Shown piece after piece: positions 43,866-52,315 of a stretch of 64,000 nucleotides of DNA (position 1 is its first letter; each line of letters begins with the position of its first letter). Under the pieces are notes generated by a model. The model had not been told where the DNA came from and did no database searches. It was given only the letters and a program-made list of their open reading frames with translations. The translations under genes and the position numbers were made by a program. This DNA is from Rhizobium herbae (GTDB lineage: Bacteria > Pseudomonadota > Alphaproteobacteria > Rhizobiales > Rhizobiaceae), in the NCBI RefSeq assembly GCF_019511375.1, contig NZ_JAEUAO010000001.1, positions 930,001-994,000 of the forward strand, read 5' to 3'.

Positions 43866-44295
43866 AGCCGTGAAATTCTAAACGGCAGTAAATCGCGATA
43901 GTTAACCAAAATAAAATTCAAACATAATTGTCATTATATAGAAACGCCAATCAATAACAAGAATAATACTCTGGACATTGCTGATTGAAAATGATCCATT
44001 TTAAATATTTCTGATGAATGATTCCCGGCAATTATAAACAACAAGCGTGGACAAAAGAGACAATATCGCTCTATATTGATCAGGCGCAGGACAACGACGT
44101 GATTTGGAGCGCGGGCACCAAGTCCGTGGCGCGCTTTGCTCACCAGTCATTTGAACGGCCACGTCCGAAAGGCGTGACGGCTTACCAGGCGCGGGGCTGC
44201 GGTCGGCACGATCCGGGTCGTGGTTGCGGCCGCAGGCATCCGATGTCTTTAGGAACAATCCGGTATCCATGTCACCGGGGCGGACATACAAGATT

Positions 44296-44371
44296 TGGTG
44301 GGCCCGGAGGGACTCGAACCCCCAACCAAGCGGTTATGAGCCGCCGGCTCTAACCATTGAGCTACAGGCCC
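44296..44371 (-). tRNA. tRNA with CAU anticodon, probably tRNA-Ile2
   Basis: On the minus strand the cloverleaf starts GGGCCTGTAGCTCAATGG, has the anticodon loop CTCATAA, the T-arm GGGGGTTCGAGTCCCTC and an encoded CCA end. The 7-bp acceptor pairs except for one G-T. The D-arm CTCAATGGTTAGAGC resembles bacterial tRNA-Ile2, whose C34 is modified to lysidine, more than elongator tRNA-Met. The AT-rich region 43866-44295 beside it holds no recognisable gene. Confidence 0.9.
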
Positions 44372-44529
44372 TGCCCCGGATCCGTCCGGCACCGCCGACC
44401 AATGGCAGACGGCGGGTGGACAGGCTCTAGCGGAAAACGGGTTTTCCCACAAGACGTTGCCGCAATCCCTACACAATCAATCCTCAAGAAGGGTGACAGG
44501 GACGAGACACAACCGGAGAGAACCCATCC

Positions 44530-45273
44530 ATGACCCAAACCTATTTTCGCCGCGCCCTGACGACCACTATCCTGGCGGCCGCCTTTGCGGGCTTCGCCGG
44601 CACGGCTGCCCTTGCCCAGGAGAAGGAGCCGCGCGAGGCGGTTGTCACCGTTTTCGGCGAGGGCCACGCTGAGGTGGCGCCCGACATGGCGATCCTCTCC
44701 TTCAGCGTCGTCAAGGATGCAAAAACCGCCCGCGAGGCGCTCGACGCCAACAACAAGGCGATGGCCGACGTGCTCAACGCGCTGAAGGCCGCCGGCATTG
44801 CCGAGAGCGACCTGCAGACCTCGGGCTTTGCGGTCAATCCGCAGTACCAGTATCCGGACAACAACGACGGCGGCAACCGTCCGGCGGTTCTGACCGGCTA
44901 CCAGGTCGCCAATTCGCTGACCGTCAAGGTGCGCGACCTGACCAAGCTCGGCGAGATCATCGACCAGTCGGTGACGCTCGGCGTCAATCAGGGCGGCTCG
45001 ATCCAGTTCACCAACGACAAGCCGGAAGCGACGATCATCGAAGCCCGCAGGCAGGCGGTGGAAGATGCCGTTGCCAAGGCCAGAGTGCTTTCGGAGGCAG
45101 CCGGCGTGGCTCTTGGCCGCATCGTCGAAATTTCAGAGAACTCATCCCGGCCCGAACCCCTGCCGATGATGCGCACCATGGCAAAGGAATATGCCGCCGA
45201 TGCCGTGCCGATCGCAACGGGAGAAAACAGCTACAACGTCACCGTCAACGTCACCTTCGCGATCATGCAATAA
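44530..45273 (+). CDS. SIMPL domain (DUF541) periplasmic protein
   Basis: 247 residues. A signal peptide TTTILAAAFAGFAGTAALAQ is followed by the SIMPL domain opening EAVVTVFGEGHAEVAPDMAI. Conserved segments include LQTSGFAVNPQYQYPDN and TGYQVANSLTVKVRDLTKLG. The family is linked to cell-envelope and oxidative stress roles in some bacteria; the biochemical function is not established. It is a single gene ended by an intrinsic terminator. Confidence 0.9.
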   Translation: MTQTYFRRALTTTILAAAFAGFAGTAALAQEKEPREAVVTVFGEGHAEVAPDMAILSFSVVKDAKTAREALDANNKAMADVLNALKAAGIAESDLQTSGFAVNPQYQYPDNNDGGNRPAVLTGYQVANSLTVKVRDLTKLGEIIDQSVTLGVNQGGSIQFTNDKPEATIIEARRQAVEDAVAKARVLSEAAGVALGRIVEISENSSRPEPLPMMRTMAKEYAADAVPIATGENSYNVTVNVTFAIMQ

Positions 45274-45302
45274 TATCGGATCGCCGGCGACCGTGGAAAC
45301 TG

Positions 45303-45328
45303 AACCCCGCTTCGGCGGGGTTTTGTTT
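45303..45328 (+). terminator. Intrinsic terminator after the SIMPL gene
   Basis: AACCCCGC-TTCG-GCGGGGTT, an 8-bp stem capped by a stable TTCG tetraloop, is followed by TTTGTTTT. Confidence 0.92.
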
Positions 45329-45454
45329 TCCCGGGCCTGAGATTGTCGGACAAAACGGAGTTTCGCTCTGCATCTAATCTTTTGCGGCGAGGATGCTACT
45401 GCGCCGAGGCAATGGACATCGCGCGGCCCGCTCCGAGTGCAACCGACGGCGTTA

Positions 45455-45491
45455 AAACAAGACGCCCCTCGCGGGTAGACCGCGAGGGGCG
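45455..45491 (-). terminator. Intrinsic terminator for the basic secreted protein gene
   Basis: CGCCCCTCGCGG (45463-45474) and CCGCGAGGGGCG (45480-45491) form a perfect 12-bp stem with a 5-base loop. On the minus strand it is followed by TCTTGTTTT, consistent with termination of the gene at 45582-45974. Confidence 0.85.
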
Positions 45492-45581
45492 AGACTTCCG
45501 CCGGCCGGGGGTGACAAGGCGGAAAGAATTGGGGTCTGCCGACCGGCCGCTGATGCCAGCCTCAGGACGGCAAACTTGCTG

Positions 45582-45974
45582 CTAGCGGCCGATCACCGGG
45601 CAGCCGCGCGCATTGGCAAAGACGATCCGGCGATAGTCGCCATGGCGGCGGCCCTCGACGACGACGCGGCGCCACGAGACGTCGGCGACGTAGGCCCGGC
45701 GCAGGCCGTAGTCACGTGCCTTGTCGACCGCAAGCCACGGAGCACAACGACCGCGGCGCTCACGACCCCAGCCGTCACCCCAGTCCGGGCGATGGCGGCG
45801 ATCCCAGCCCCAGTCGCGTTCGTCGCGATAGCCTTCGCGGTACTGAACATCGACGACGCCGCCGGAATGGATGCCGAATGTCAGCGTTTCGGCGGCAGCC
45901 GGGACGACCGTTGCGCCGAGACCCGTCAGACCGATGAAGCCGGCAAGTGCCAGTTTTGTAAGAATCCGTCTCAT
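45582..45974 (-). CDS. Small basic secreted protein, unknown function
   Basis: 130 residues from the ATG at 45974 behind GGAGAAA. A signal peptide RRILTKLALAGFIGLTGLGA ends at AAA-ETL. The mature part is rich in Arg, Trp and Tyr (REGYRDERDWGWDRRHRPDW), then carries two cysteines (GRCAPWLAVDKA and RGCPVIGR) that could pair. Similar short Arg/Trp-rich secreted proteins are common in Rhizobiales; I know of no function. It has its own terminator. Confidence 0.75.
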   Translation of the reverse strand: MRRILTKLALAGFIGLTGLGATVVPAAAETLTFGIHSGGVVDVQYREGYRDERDWGWDRRHRPDWGDGWGRERRGRCAPWLAVDKARDYGLRRAYVADVSWRRVVVEGRRHGDYRRIVFANARGCPVIGR

Positions 45975-46138
45975 GAATGTTTCTCCGTGTTGGGTCAAAT
46001 TCAAACGTCCGCCCGTTGTTTTTGCTTCGGGGCATGGAGCAAAAGATAAGCCGGGGCGGCTGAACGGAACCAGAATCCACCGTTCATCGGCGGTTCAGGC
46101 GACCGATGCTGGGAGCAAATCGCGCGGGAAGCGTGAGG

Positions 46139-46543
46139 TTAGCGGGCGAGTTCTTTTTCGAAGACCCGGATGTTGCGGTAGTGGCTGAGCCGGGTGACGG
46201 CGCCGTTTTCGATTTCGAAGACGAAGACGCTCGGGATCGAATAGGATTGACCGCTGGCGGCGGGGAAGCCGGGCATGGTTTCGCGGTAGGTGCCGCGGGC
46301 GGTGGCATCTATGGCGATGCGCTGGCCGAAGCCATCGTGCATCAGCACCATGTCGCCGAAGGTCTCGTCGAAATGGCGGAAATAGCTCATGACGCTCATG
46401 CGTAGCGGTCCGGCGCCGATAGTCCGCTGTCCCGTCAGCGAATCAAGCGCCACGTCCTCGGCGAGAAAGGTGGCAAGCGTGTCGAAATCCCGCTCGTTCA
46501 GGGCCTCCATGAAGCGGCTGGCGATCGTCTGCGCGTCAGTCAA
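46139..46543 (-). CDS. SnoaL-like / NTF2-fold protein
   Basis: 134 residues. The sequence TIASRFMEALNERDFDTLAT followed by FLAEDVALDSLTGQRTIGAG and a C-terminal IENGAVTRLSHYRNIRVFEK is the usual pattern of SnoaL/NTF2 cone-shaped domains. These bind small molecules or act as isomerases and hydrolases; nothing here defines a substrate. It appears monocistronic. Confidence 0.78.
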   Translation of the reverse strand: MTDAQTIASRFMEALNERDFDTLATFLAEDVALDSLTGQRTIGAGPLRMSVMSYFRHFDETFGDMVLMHDGFGQRIAIDATARGTYRETMPGFPAASGQSYSIPSVFVFEIENGAVTRLSHYRNIRVFEKELAR

Positions 46544-46723
46544 TGAACTTCCCTTCGATCAGTCAGGCCAGAGCCTTGCGGCACGAATCAACCCCAAAGC
46601 CCTGATTTTGTTCCGGGAATGGGCGACGAAAAGAAAAGTGATGTCTTGGCCAGACTGTAACGGCCGCTGCCCGTTTGTCCAGCGCAAAGCCCACAGCGCA
46701 TCGCGTCAAAATGGATTGCTCAG

Positions 46724-46760
46724 CCACGACAGTGGCCGTCACCCCCCCCTCTGCCCTGCC
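46724..46760. repeat. Family X repeat, truncated copy
   Basis: ACGACAGTGGCCGTC followed by ACCCCCCCCTCTGCCCTGCC matches the inverted right end of the family X unit at 38611-38759. The match stops nine bases from the stop codon of the next minus-strand gene. Confidence 0.65.
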
Positions 46761-46768
46761 GATGTGCA

Positions 46769-47188
46769 TTAGCCAAGATAAAGGACGACCTCGCGCCGGT
46801 GCGGCCGGTCGCGGTGTTCGAACAGATAGAGGCCCTGCCAGGTGCCGAGCAGCAGCCGGCCGTCGGCCACCGGAATGCCGATGGAGACCTGCGTCAGCGC
46901 CGCCTTGATATGGGCCGGCATGTCGTCGGGTCCTTCCGCCGTGTGGACGATCCAGCGCATCGACGGATCGGTCGACGGCGGCACCAGCCGTTTGAAGAAC
47001 CGGTCGAGATCGTGCTTCACGTCCGGATCGGCATTTTCCTGGATGAGGAGCGAACAGGAGGTGTGGCGGACGAAGACGGTGAGCAGCCCCTCCTCCCGCC
47101 CGCTCTCGCGGACAAAGGCCTGCGCCTCCTCAGTGAATTCGTAGAGGCCGGAGCCGCGGGTGGAGAGCGTGATGGTGGTCTGTGGCAT
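46769..47188 (-). CDS. YjbQ/UPF0047 family protein
   Basis: 139 residues from the ATG at 47188 behind GGAAGAAAG. The family signature HTSCSLLIQENADPDVKHDL is followed by WIVHTAEGPDDMPAHIKAAL and LLLGTWQGLYLFEHRD. Conserved His and Asp residues cluster as in this trimeric family. Some members have weak thiamine-phosphate synthase activity, but the physiological role is unsettled. The next gene upstream on the strand starts 70 bases away. Confidence 0.88.
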   Translation of the reverse strand: MPQTTITLSTRGSGLYEFTEEAQAFVRESGREEGLLTVFVRHTSCSLLIQENADPDVKHDLDRFFKRLVPPSTDPSMRWIVHTAEGPDDMPAHIKAALTQVSIGIPVADGRLLLGTWQGLYLFEHRDRPHRREVVLYLG

Positions 47189-47258
47189 TGTCTTTCTTCC
47201 GGCCCGCCCGCGGCAATGGCGGGCGGGATTGTCGGTTGAGCGTTGAAAAACGGAATAG

Positions 47259-47612
47259 TCATAGTTCCATGAAGCTCTTGAAGCCACCATAGATCAGCCG
47301 CTTGCCGTCGAAGGGCATGGTCCATTTGTCGCTGGCAAGCCGCGGGTCGGCCATGACCTTGGCGTTGATCTCGTCGCGCGCCTCGCGCGAGGGATAGGTG
47401 ATCCAGGAAAACACGACGACCTCGTCCTCCTTCGCCTGCACCGCGCGCGGGAAGGAGGTAAGTTCGCCATAGGGCACGTCGTCACCGATGCACTCGACAT
47501 AGGACAAGGCCCCATACTCCTTCCAGACCTCGCCGGCGGTACGGGCCATGTGCTTGTAGGCTTCGATATTGTCTTTCGGCACGGCGAGAACAAATCCATC
47601 GACATAATGCAT
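47259..47612 (-). CDS. DUF1428 family protein (YbaA-like)
   Basis: 117 residues from the ATG at 47612 behind GGAGGAAA. MHYVDGFVLAVPKDNIEAYK, WKEYGALSYVECIGDDVPYG and the end MPFDGKRLIYGGFKSFMEL are typical of DUF1428, a small dimeric alpha/beta-barrel family with no established function. It may be co-transcribed with the YjbQ-type gene 70 bases downstream. Confidence 0.9.
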   Translation of the reverse strand: MHYVDGFVLAVPKDNIEAYKHMARTAGEVWKEYGALSYVECIGDDVPYGELTSFPRAVQAKEDEVVVFSWITYPSREARDEINAKVMADPRLASDKWTMPFDGKRLIYGGFKSFMEL

Positions 47613-47669
47613 TTGCGGTTTCCTCCACTGTGAAACATGCCAAGCCAAATGGCGCGGCAAGCCGGATCG

Positions 47670-48101
47670 TCAACCGAGAGGATAGAGAAATGGCGGCAGC
47701 GTCTGCGGATCGCACGCATCGGCATGCGGCCACTCCTCGCACAGCGGCGGGATCTCGGGCTCAGCCTCCGGCGGGCGAATGGGGCGCTCGAAATACTCGT
47801 CGCGGCAGGCGTCCCAATAAGCGATGAAGCCCTCCAGCCACTCATCATCGGCACCGGCAATGCAGAGCGGCAGCCAGACGGTAAGATCATCGTTGCCGCC
47901 AAGATCCCGCGGGATTTTCCGTCGCACCAGCTTGCCGGCGCAGCGTCCCTTGCGAGCGCAGCGGCGCAAGCCGCAGAAGGGGGAAATCCGGATCTTGTTC
48001 ACGGCCATGCGCGACAGCACGACGAACTGTGGAAACGGCATCTGCTTGCCCCACAGGATTTTACGCTGCACCGGCTCTTCCTTTTTTGTCTGCTCTTCCA
48101 T
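47670..48101 (-). CDS. Conserved hypothetical cysteine-containing protein
   Basis: 143 residues; I do not recognise the family. A cluster of Cys and basic residues (FCGLRRCARKGRCAGK, about 43-58) could bind a metal. It is followed by WLPLCIAGADDEWLEGFIAY and a Pro/Glu-rich tail with two more cysteines. The charge pattern and codon use look coding, and the start is followed by EEQTKKEEP. It lies 57 bases upstream of the DUF1428 gene on the same strand. Confidence 0.6.
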   Translation of the reverse strand: MEEQTKKEEPVQRKILWGKQMPFPQFVVLSRMAVNKIRISPFCGLRRCARKGRCAGKLVRRKIPRDLGGNDDLTVWLPLCIAGADDEWLEGFIAYWDACRDEYFERPIRPPEAEPEIPPLCEEWPHADACDPQTLPPFLYPLG

Positions 48102-48717
48102 GCGGACACACCTTCTCGTTCACGCGGCGGCTTTTTCGCCCGTGCTTCAGATCATTTCGGTTCGCCGGCCTCAAGGAGCCAGGCGGGATCGGCCGGGGCA
48201 CATCGGGTGCCTCAGGTAAGTAGGAGTAGGTGACACGCGATGTGCCCCGTTTCGGTGTCTTTTGCCGCGCTTCTCAGGTTCTTCTGCGCTTCTCCAGCGA
48301 GAAGCCTCCAATGCCCCGGCCCGGCCTCTTATCCGCCAGGCCTTTCAATATGGTGGGGCATGCCCTTGACCCTTGGGTGGCAAAGCCGCCCGGCGGGGTG
48401 AACCGCCCGTGGTGTGACATGCCCGGCACGCCCAGCCCATTTGCGGACCGGAGGAGAACCGCCTTTCACGCAGCCCCGGAGATTTCGCGTGCGTTTCGCC
48501 AAATCACCCGGGCACCGGCCCCGCCTCGCCGGCAACGCACTCCGGTGTATCCGATGGCGGGACGGGAGGAGTATGGCACGGGCGCCAAGGGCGGGGATGA
48601 ACGGGGAAAATTTTGCGGGTGACGGCCGTGGCATGGTTGCTTCAATCGGAATCGATTCAAGGAGGAAATTATGAAGCGTTTTCAAAGTGCTGCGGTCTTA
48701 AAGGTCCAGACAGCACA
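48102..48717. other. Gene-free region with several perfect hairpins
   Basis: No convincing coding frame is present. The strongest structure is GGGGCACATCG (48195-48205) with CGATGTGCCCC (48238-48248), 11 bp with a 32-base loop. Then come GCTTCTC/GAGAAGC (48288-48305), with GCGCTTCTC repeated at 48267 and 48286, and ATGCCCC/GGGGCAT (48311-48361). I could not match it to tmRNA, RNase P RNA or SRP RNA. It may encode an unrecognised structured RNA. Confidence 0.45.
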
Positions 48718-48723
48718 AACATG

Positions 48724-48850
48724 GACAGTGGCCGTTTCACCCCCCTCTGCCCTGCCGGGCATCTCCCCCTTGCGGGGGGCTATCGCATATGGAGTGAAAG
48801 CGCTTGCGACGAACTCCCACTTCCCCGCCGGGGAGAAGAGGCAGCAAGCT
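48724..48850. repeat. Family X fragment joined to family Y fragment
   Basis: 48724-48779 matches the inverted right part of family X (GACAGTGGCCG, then CCTCTGCCCTGCCGGGCATC). From 48779 it switches to the right-end sequence of the family Y element (GGCTATCGCATATGGA), followed by GCTTGCGAC and CCCCGCCGGGGAGAAG. The junction lies at the tip of the same family X hairpin that is interrupted at 39960. The remaining bases to 49009 show no gene. Confidence 0.7.
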
Positions 48851-49009
48851 GACTGCCGCCTGAGTTTGGGTACAAGGGGCGGAGGCCAGGCGCCTCGCTG
48901 CAGAATTCCTCAAATCTATTCGATTTTAGAATTGTGCAGAAATTTCAAAGCTCTATAGCGTCCTTTGCGGGGTCGTACACGACAGCACCTGAAAAAAACC
49001 CGGTTTCTC

Positions 49010-49126
49010 GGCGAACTCGGCGCCAGCCGCCCCCCTCATCCGGCGCGGAGCCTGTCCTCGGGCTTGCCAAAGGCAAGACCCGGGGGGCCACCTTCTCCCC
49101 GCTGGGGAGAAGAGGGGGCGCCTGAG
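49010..49126. repeat. Family Y-related repeat
   Basis: TTTCTCGGCGA, GCCAGC and CCCCCCTCATCCGG, followed by GGCCACCTTCTCCCC, match the right half of the 203-bp element. The central loop is replaced by a longer hairpin (TCGGGCTTGCC/GGCAAGACCCG). It abuts the stop codon of the redoxin gene at 49127. Confidence 0.65.
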
Positions 49127-49807
49127 TCAATGCACAACCTCGCTCGCTGCCGACATCAGTTCTTGCGGGTTCAGTGCCCGGCAAATGTTGCGGCCTTCCT
49201 GTTCAACTTCCGTGAAGCTCCAGCGCACCACGCCTTCGCGATCAAGCAGAAAATGGCCGACAAGCTGCATGTGGCCGGTCAAGCTCACTTGCCGGTCGGC
49301 TTCCGTCATTTCGTAGCCGTCCTTCTCGCTCAGAAGGTCCCCCGCCGTGGGCGGGTCCATCGGTTCGGGCAATTCGTCGGGCATGTCGACCCGCATCGTC
49401 ATGACCTCGTCCATCCCGACCTTGCGCGGCCAGTCCGTCTCATTCTGCGTGAATTCGATGATCGGCAAGCCGAAGGCGCGGTGAGAGGCCCGCGCCGGGT
49501 CTGAGGCGGCAAGAAGATCGGGTATCGGGTGGTAGCGGAAATAGAGGCGCGCGCGCTCGACCGGGGTGTTGACCACCGCCAGAGACTGGACGCCTCTCTC
49601 GCGCAGGGCTGCGTTGAGGTCTGCCATCGCCGCCACATGGCGCCGACAGAACGGGCAATGCAGGCCTCGAAACAGGCCGATCAGCAACGGGCTGCGGCCG
49701 CGAAAATCATCAAGTGCGACCTTCCCCTCGTGCGAGATCGCGTCAAGCACGATGTTGGGGACCCGATCGCCCGGTTGTAACGGATGGTCGATGGAAAACG
49801 TAGACAT
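49127..49807 (-). CDS. AhpC/TSA-type thioredoxin-fold protein
   Basis: 226 residues from the ATG at 49807 behind GAGGTTG. The thioredoxin-like active site is FRGLHCPFCRRHVAAM (CPFC, about residues 54-57), with the usual peroxiredoxin opening LQPGDRVPNIVLDAISHEGK. The C-terminal 90 residues (GDLLSEKDGYEMTEADRQVS) extend the fold. It may reduce peroxides or disulfides in the cytoplasm. The 322-bp gap upstream (49808-50129) shows no gene or clear structure. Confidence 0.82.
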   Translation of the reverse strand: MSTFSIDHPLQPGDRVPNIVLDAISHEGKVALDDFRGRSPLLIGLFRGLHCPFCRRHVAAMADLNAALRERGVQSLAVVNTPVERARLYFRYHPIPDLLAASDPARASHRAFGLPIIEFTQNETDWPRKVGMDEVMTMRVDMPDELPEPMDPPTAGDLLSEKDGYEMTEADRQVSLTGHMQLVGHFLLDREGVVRWSFTEVEQEGRNICRALNPQELMSAASEVVH

Positions 49808-50129
49808 GGGCAACCTCCTCGCCCGATCGCAAAGGCGGCACGACACGTGCTTCAAGGCCCATGCGGCCGCGAACGGCCTGCTCGAAGGCAAAACAGCACT
49901 CGGCCTGCGCGCTGCCGCGAAGGCCCGGATCAAGCGCTGCAAGGCCCGACCTCTCGCCTTACCGGCTTTAAGAATGCCCCCACATTGGCAAGTGGGCAAG
50001 CGCAAACAGCGGAACGAACGGACTTGCGGGCACGCGTCCGCTCGGTTCGACGTCCTGAAGCAACACGACTGCGGCCGCCTCACCCCTATCTTGCCGCTCC
50101 TTTAGGGGAACTTTGCGGCTTGCTTCCGC
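49808..50129. other. Intergenic region, nothing recognised
   Basis: GC-rich DNA between the redoxin start and the HlyD-type gene stop, both on the minus strand. Open frames here lack ribosome sites and family features. It must hold the redoxin promoter, but no clear -35/-10 pair was found. Confidence 0.5.
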
Positions 50130-51356
50130 TCAATGACCCGAAAAGACGAGCGTCTGCACCGGCAGCAGCACCGCCTGCATGCGCAGGATCATGGCGTGCA
50201 CGAGCCCGACCCCGTCGACCACATGAAGGTATAGCCATTTCAGCATGCCGATGTTCTCGTCTGCGAGTGCCTCGTGGTTGTTCGTATAGGCATTGGCGAT
50301 GCAGCTGCTTCCCGGTGGAATGCCTTCCAGTTCCCCGCCATAGAGCGGCTCCAGGAAGACCGTGAGCGTTCCGGGCTTGCCCATTTGCTGAACATCGACG
50401 AGCTGATCCGTCGGCCGCAATTGTCCGGCCGCAATGACATCCTGAACGACGGTGACGACCATTGGAAGGATGGTGAACGGCTTGCCGACGCAGGTCGCCT
50501 CGGCAATCATTCCCGGCTTCATCACCTGCGCCTCGATCTGCCCGAAACCCGCGATGAGAGCGACGCGCCCCGCCTCCTCCGGCACGAGGATACCGGCGGG
50601 CCGCAGCATCGAGTTGACGATATCGCCGGGCCGCAGCGTGAACTGCTGAACGGAACCGGCGACGCCGGCCTTGACGAGCGTCTTGTCGAGCTCGACCTGA
50701 GCCTGCTTTTCGGCGGCTTCGGCGCTCGCCTTTTGCGCCGGCAGCAGCACGGCGATCTGCGTCTCGAGCGTCTTCTTCTTTGCCAGTGCGGCGTCAACGG
50801 CGCCCTTGCGGCTGTCGATGGACGTCTGCAGGCGTTCGACCTCGCGCCTTGCCACCGCATCGGTCTTCAGCAGCTCCGACTTCATCGCGTATTCGTCCAC
50901 CGCCATCTGGTAGGCGCCCTGCGCCTCCTGGATCAGGCCATCGACGCCCGCCAGTTCGGTGCGCGCCACGTCCATCGCCGCATCGACTTCCGCGATGCGG
51001 CGGCGGGCGGTCTCGATCGCGGCCTTCTGCTCGGAGCCGTCGAGCCGGAAGAGCGGAGCGCCGGCTCCCACCTTCTGGTTGGGGCCGACATAGACCTCTT
51101 CGACGCGGCCGACCGTTTCCGGCAGGATCGTCACAGTGCGGAAGACCGCCGTGACGCTCTTTGTCGAGGGATGAAAGTAGAAGATCATGGTGATGAGCGA
51201 GACGGTGAGCACCAGGCAGGCGGTAATGCCCCAGCGCAGCTCGTACCACACGGTGTAAAGGTTGATTTCGCGGCCGATCCGCTTTCCCTGGGCATATCGG
51301 CGATAGAGATAGTCGGGCAAGACAGTCAGCATCGAGCAGAGTATCAACTCGAACAT
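50130..51356 (-). CDS. HlyD-family membrane fusion protein
   Basis: 408 residues. An N-terminal membrane anchor (WGITACLVLTVSLITMIFYF) is followed by a lipoyl-like half (TILPETVGRVEEVYVGPNQK, VGAGAPLFRLDGSEQKAAIE). A long coiled-coil hairpin spans about 110-210 (ARRRIAEVDAAMDVARTELA, then LLKTDAVARREVERLQTSID), and the second lipoyl half and beta barrel follow. It would bridge an inner-membrane pump to the periplasm or outer membrane. No transporter gene adjoins; only a small membrane protein precedes it by two bases. E. coli yiaV-yiaW is a similar pair. Confidence 0.87.
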   Translation of the reverse strand: MFELILCSMLTVLPDYLYRRYAQGKRIGREINLYTVWYELRWGITACLVLTVSLITMIFYFHPSTKSVTAVFRTVTILPETVGRVEEVYVGPNQKVGAGAPLFRLDGSEQKAAIETARRRIAEVDAAMDVARTELAGVDGLIQEAQGAYQMAVDEYAMKSELLKTDAVARREVERLQTSIDSRKGAVDAALAKKKTLETQIAVLLPAQKASAEAAEKQAQVELDKTLVKAGVAGSVQQFTLRPGDIVNSMLRPAGILVPEEAGRVALIAGFGQIEAQVMKPGMIAEATCVGKPFTILPMVVTVVQDVIAAGQLRPTDQLVDVQQMGKPGTLTVFLEPLYGGELEGIPPGSSCIANAYTNNHEALADENIGMLKWLYLHVVDGVGLVHAMILRMQAVLLPVQTLVFSGH

Positions 51357-51358
51357 GT

Positions 51359-51808
51359 TCAGATCCCTCCACCGTGTCCGACTATCCTGGGCGGAGATTG
51401 GGTTGCCTCCTCAGGCTCCTCAGGCTCTTCAGGCAGCGGTTCCGGCTCCTCGGTTTTTTCGGCGTCGCGCCGCGAGAGTTTCGCCAGCGACTGGGCGATC
51501 GAGTTGAGCGGCGTCGAGAAATCCGGGATCTCGATGAAGGCGAGCAGCAGGCCGGCAATCCAGTAGATATGGTTGTGCGTGAAAAGCGAGATCAGGGCCA
51601 GAATGGCGACGATCTCCATCTGAACCTTGCTGGTCCGGTGGGCCCGGCGCTCGGGAAGGGCATGAAGCTGAAAATACAGGTTGCCGACGACGAGCACGGC
51701 GACCAGCAGGAAGATCACGACCCCATTGAAGAGATAGTCGGTTTGCCCGGGTTCGGTGATGAAAATCGGCAGGTGATGAGTTGCGGCAGGATGGATCGAT
51801 TGCGCCAT
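51359..51808 (-). CDS. Small inner-membrane protein paired with the HlyD-type protein
   Basis: 149 residues with about three hydrophobic segments (YLFNGVVIFLLVAVLVVGNL, VQMEIVAILALISLF, IYWIAGLLLAFIEI). The cytoplasmic tail has an acidic, Pro-rich run (EKTEEPEPLPEEPEEPEEA). It ends two bases before the fusion-protein start, so the two are co-expressed. I cannot name the family; by position it resembles YiaW-type partners of YiaV. Confidence 0.72.
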   Translation of the reverse strand: MAQSIHPAATHHLPIFITEPGQTDYLFNGVVIFLLVAVLVVGNLYFQLHALPERRAHRTSKVQMEIVAILALISLFTHNHIYWIAGLLLAFIEIPDFSTPLNSIAQSLAKLSRRDAEKTEEPEPLPEEPEEPEEATQSPPRIVGHGGGI

Positions 51809-51933
51809 TGCATACCCCCTACGAACGCGTCTACGTCTGCCGCATTGTAGCGCGCTTCTTTTTGTTTAGCGATGGCGAATGACGGGTTTCGGTCGAGACG
51901 GGGCTGGAAAAGGCGGCGGGCCGGTAACAGCTT

Positions 51934-52257
51934 TCACCTCTCCAGATCGTCCTTCAGCCGCCCGAGCAGGCTCACCGCCTGGGCGGCATAGGGACCGATC
52001 CAACGGTCGTGAATCTCCTTGATCGGCAGCGGATTGAGATAGTTCCACCGCTCGCGGCCCTCGCGGCGGACGATGACGAGCTCTGCCTGCTCCAGAACCT
52101 TGAGATGCTGCATCACCGTGCAGCGGTCGAGGTCGGGAAAACGCGCGCATAATTCGCCCGTCGTTTGTGGATGATCCTTCAGCATATCGAGCATCGCACG
52201 CCGGCTGGAGGCGGCCAAGGCCTTGAAGATCAAGTCGTTTTTTTCATCGATTGACAT
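51934..52257 (-). CDS. ArsR-family winged-helix regulator
   Basis: 107 residues. The HTH is in SSRRAMLDMLKDHPQTTGEL, CARFPDLDRCTVMQHLKVLE, and the wing is in LVIVRREGRERWNYLNPLPI. It belongs to the ArsR subgroup that commonly pairs with AHSA1/SRPBCC proteins and lacks a metal-binding box. It is divergent from such a gene, with a perfect palindrome over its own start codon, so it probably represses both genes. Confidence 0.9.
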   Translation of the reverse strand: MSIDEKNDLIFKALAASSRRAMLDMLKDHPQTTGELCARFPDLDRCTVMQHLKVLEQAELVIVRREGRERWNYLNPLPIKEIHDRWIGPYAAQAVSLLGRLKDDLER

Positions 52258-52275
52258 GTTATATTTTTATAACAT
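52256..52275. promoter_or_regulatory. Palindromic operator of the ArsR/SRPBCC pair
   Basis: ATGTTATATTTTTATAACAT is an 8-4-8 perfect palindrome in the 58-bp gap between divergent genes; it overlaps the first bases of the ArsR gene. The position and symmetry fit autoregulation. Confidence 0.7.
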
Positions 52276-52315
52276 AATGGGACCGGAAACAAGCAGAAAA
52301 CAGGAGGGAAGGATC

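Noticed and set aside
44018-44353. A 111-codon plus-strand frame across the tRNA gene
   Set aside because: It reads through the complement of a clear tRNA and has no family features.
48230-48622. A 130-codon plus-strand frame in the gene-free region
   Set aside because: No ribosome site, Pro/Arg-rich translation with no pattern, and it overlaps several hairpins.
48102-48717. tmRNA, RNase P RNA or SRP RNA
   Set aside because: No tag-peptide frame, no GAGGAAAGTCC block and no SRP tetraloop-region consensus were found on either strand.
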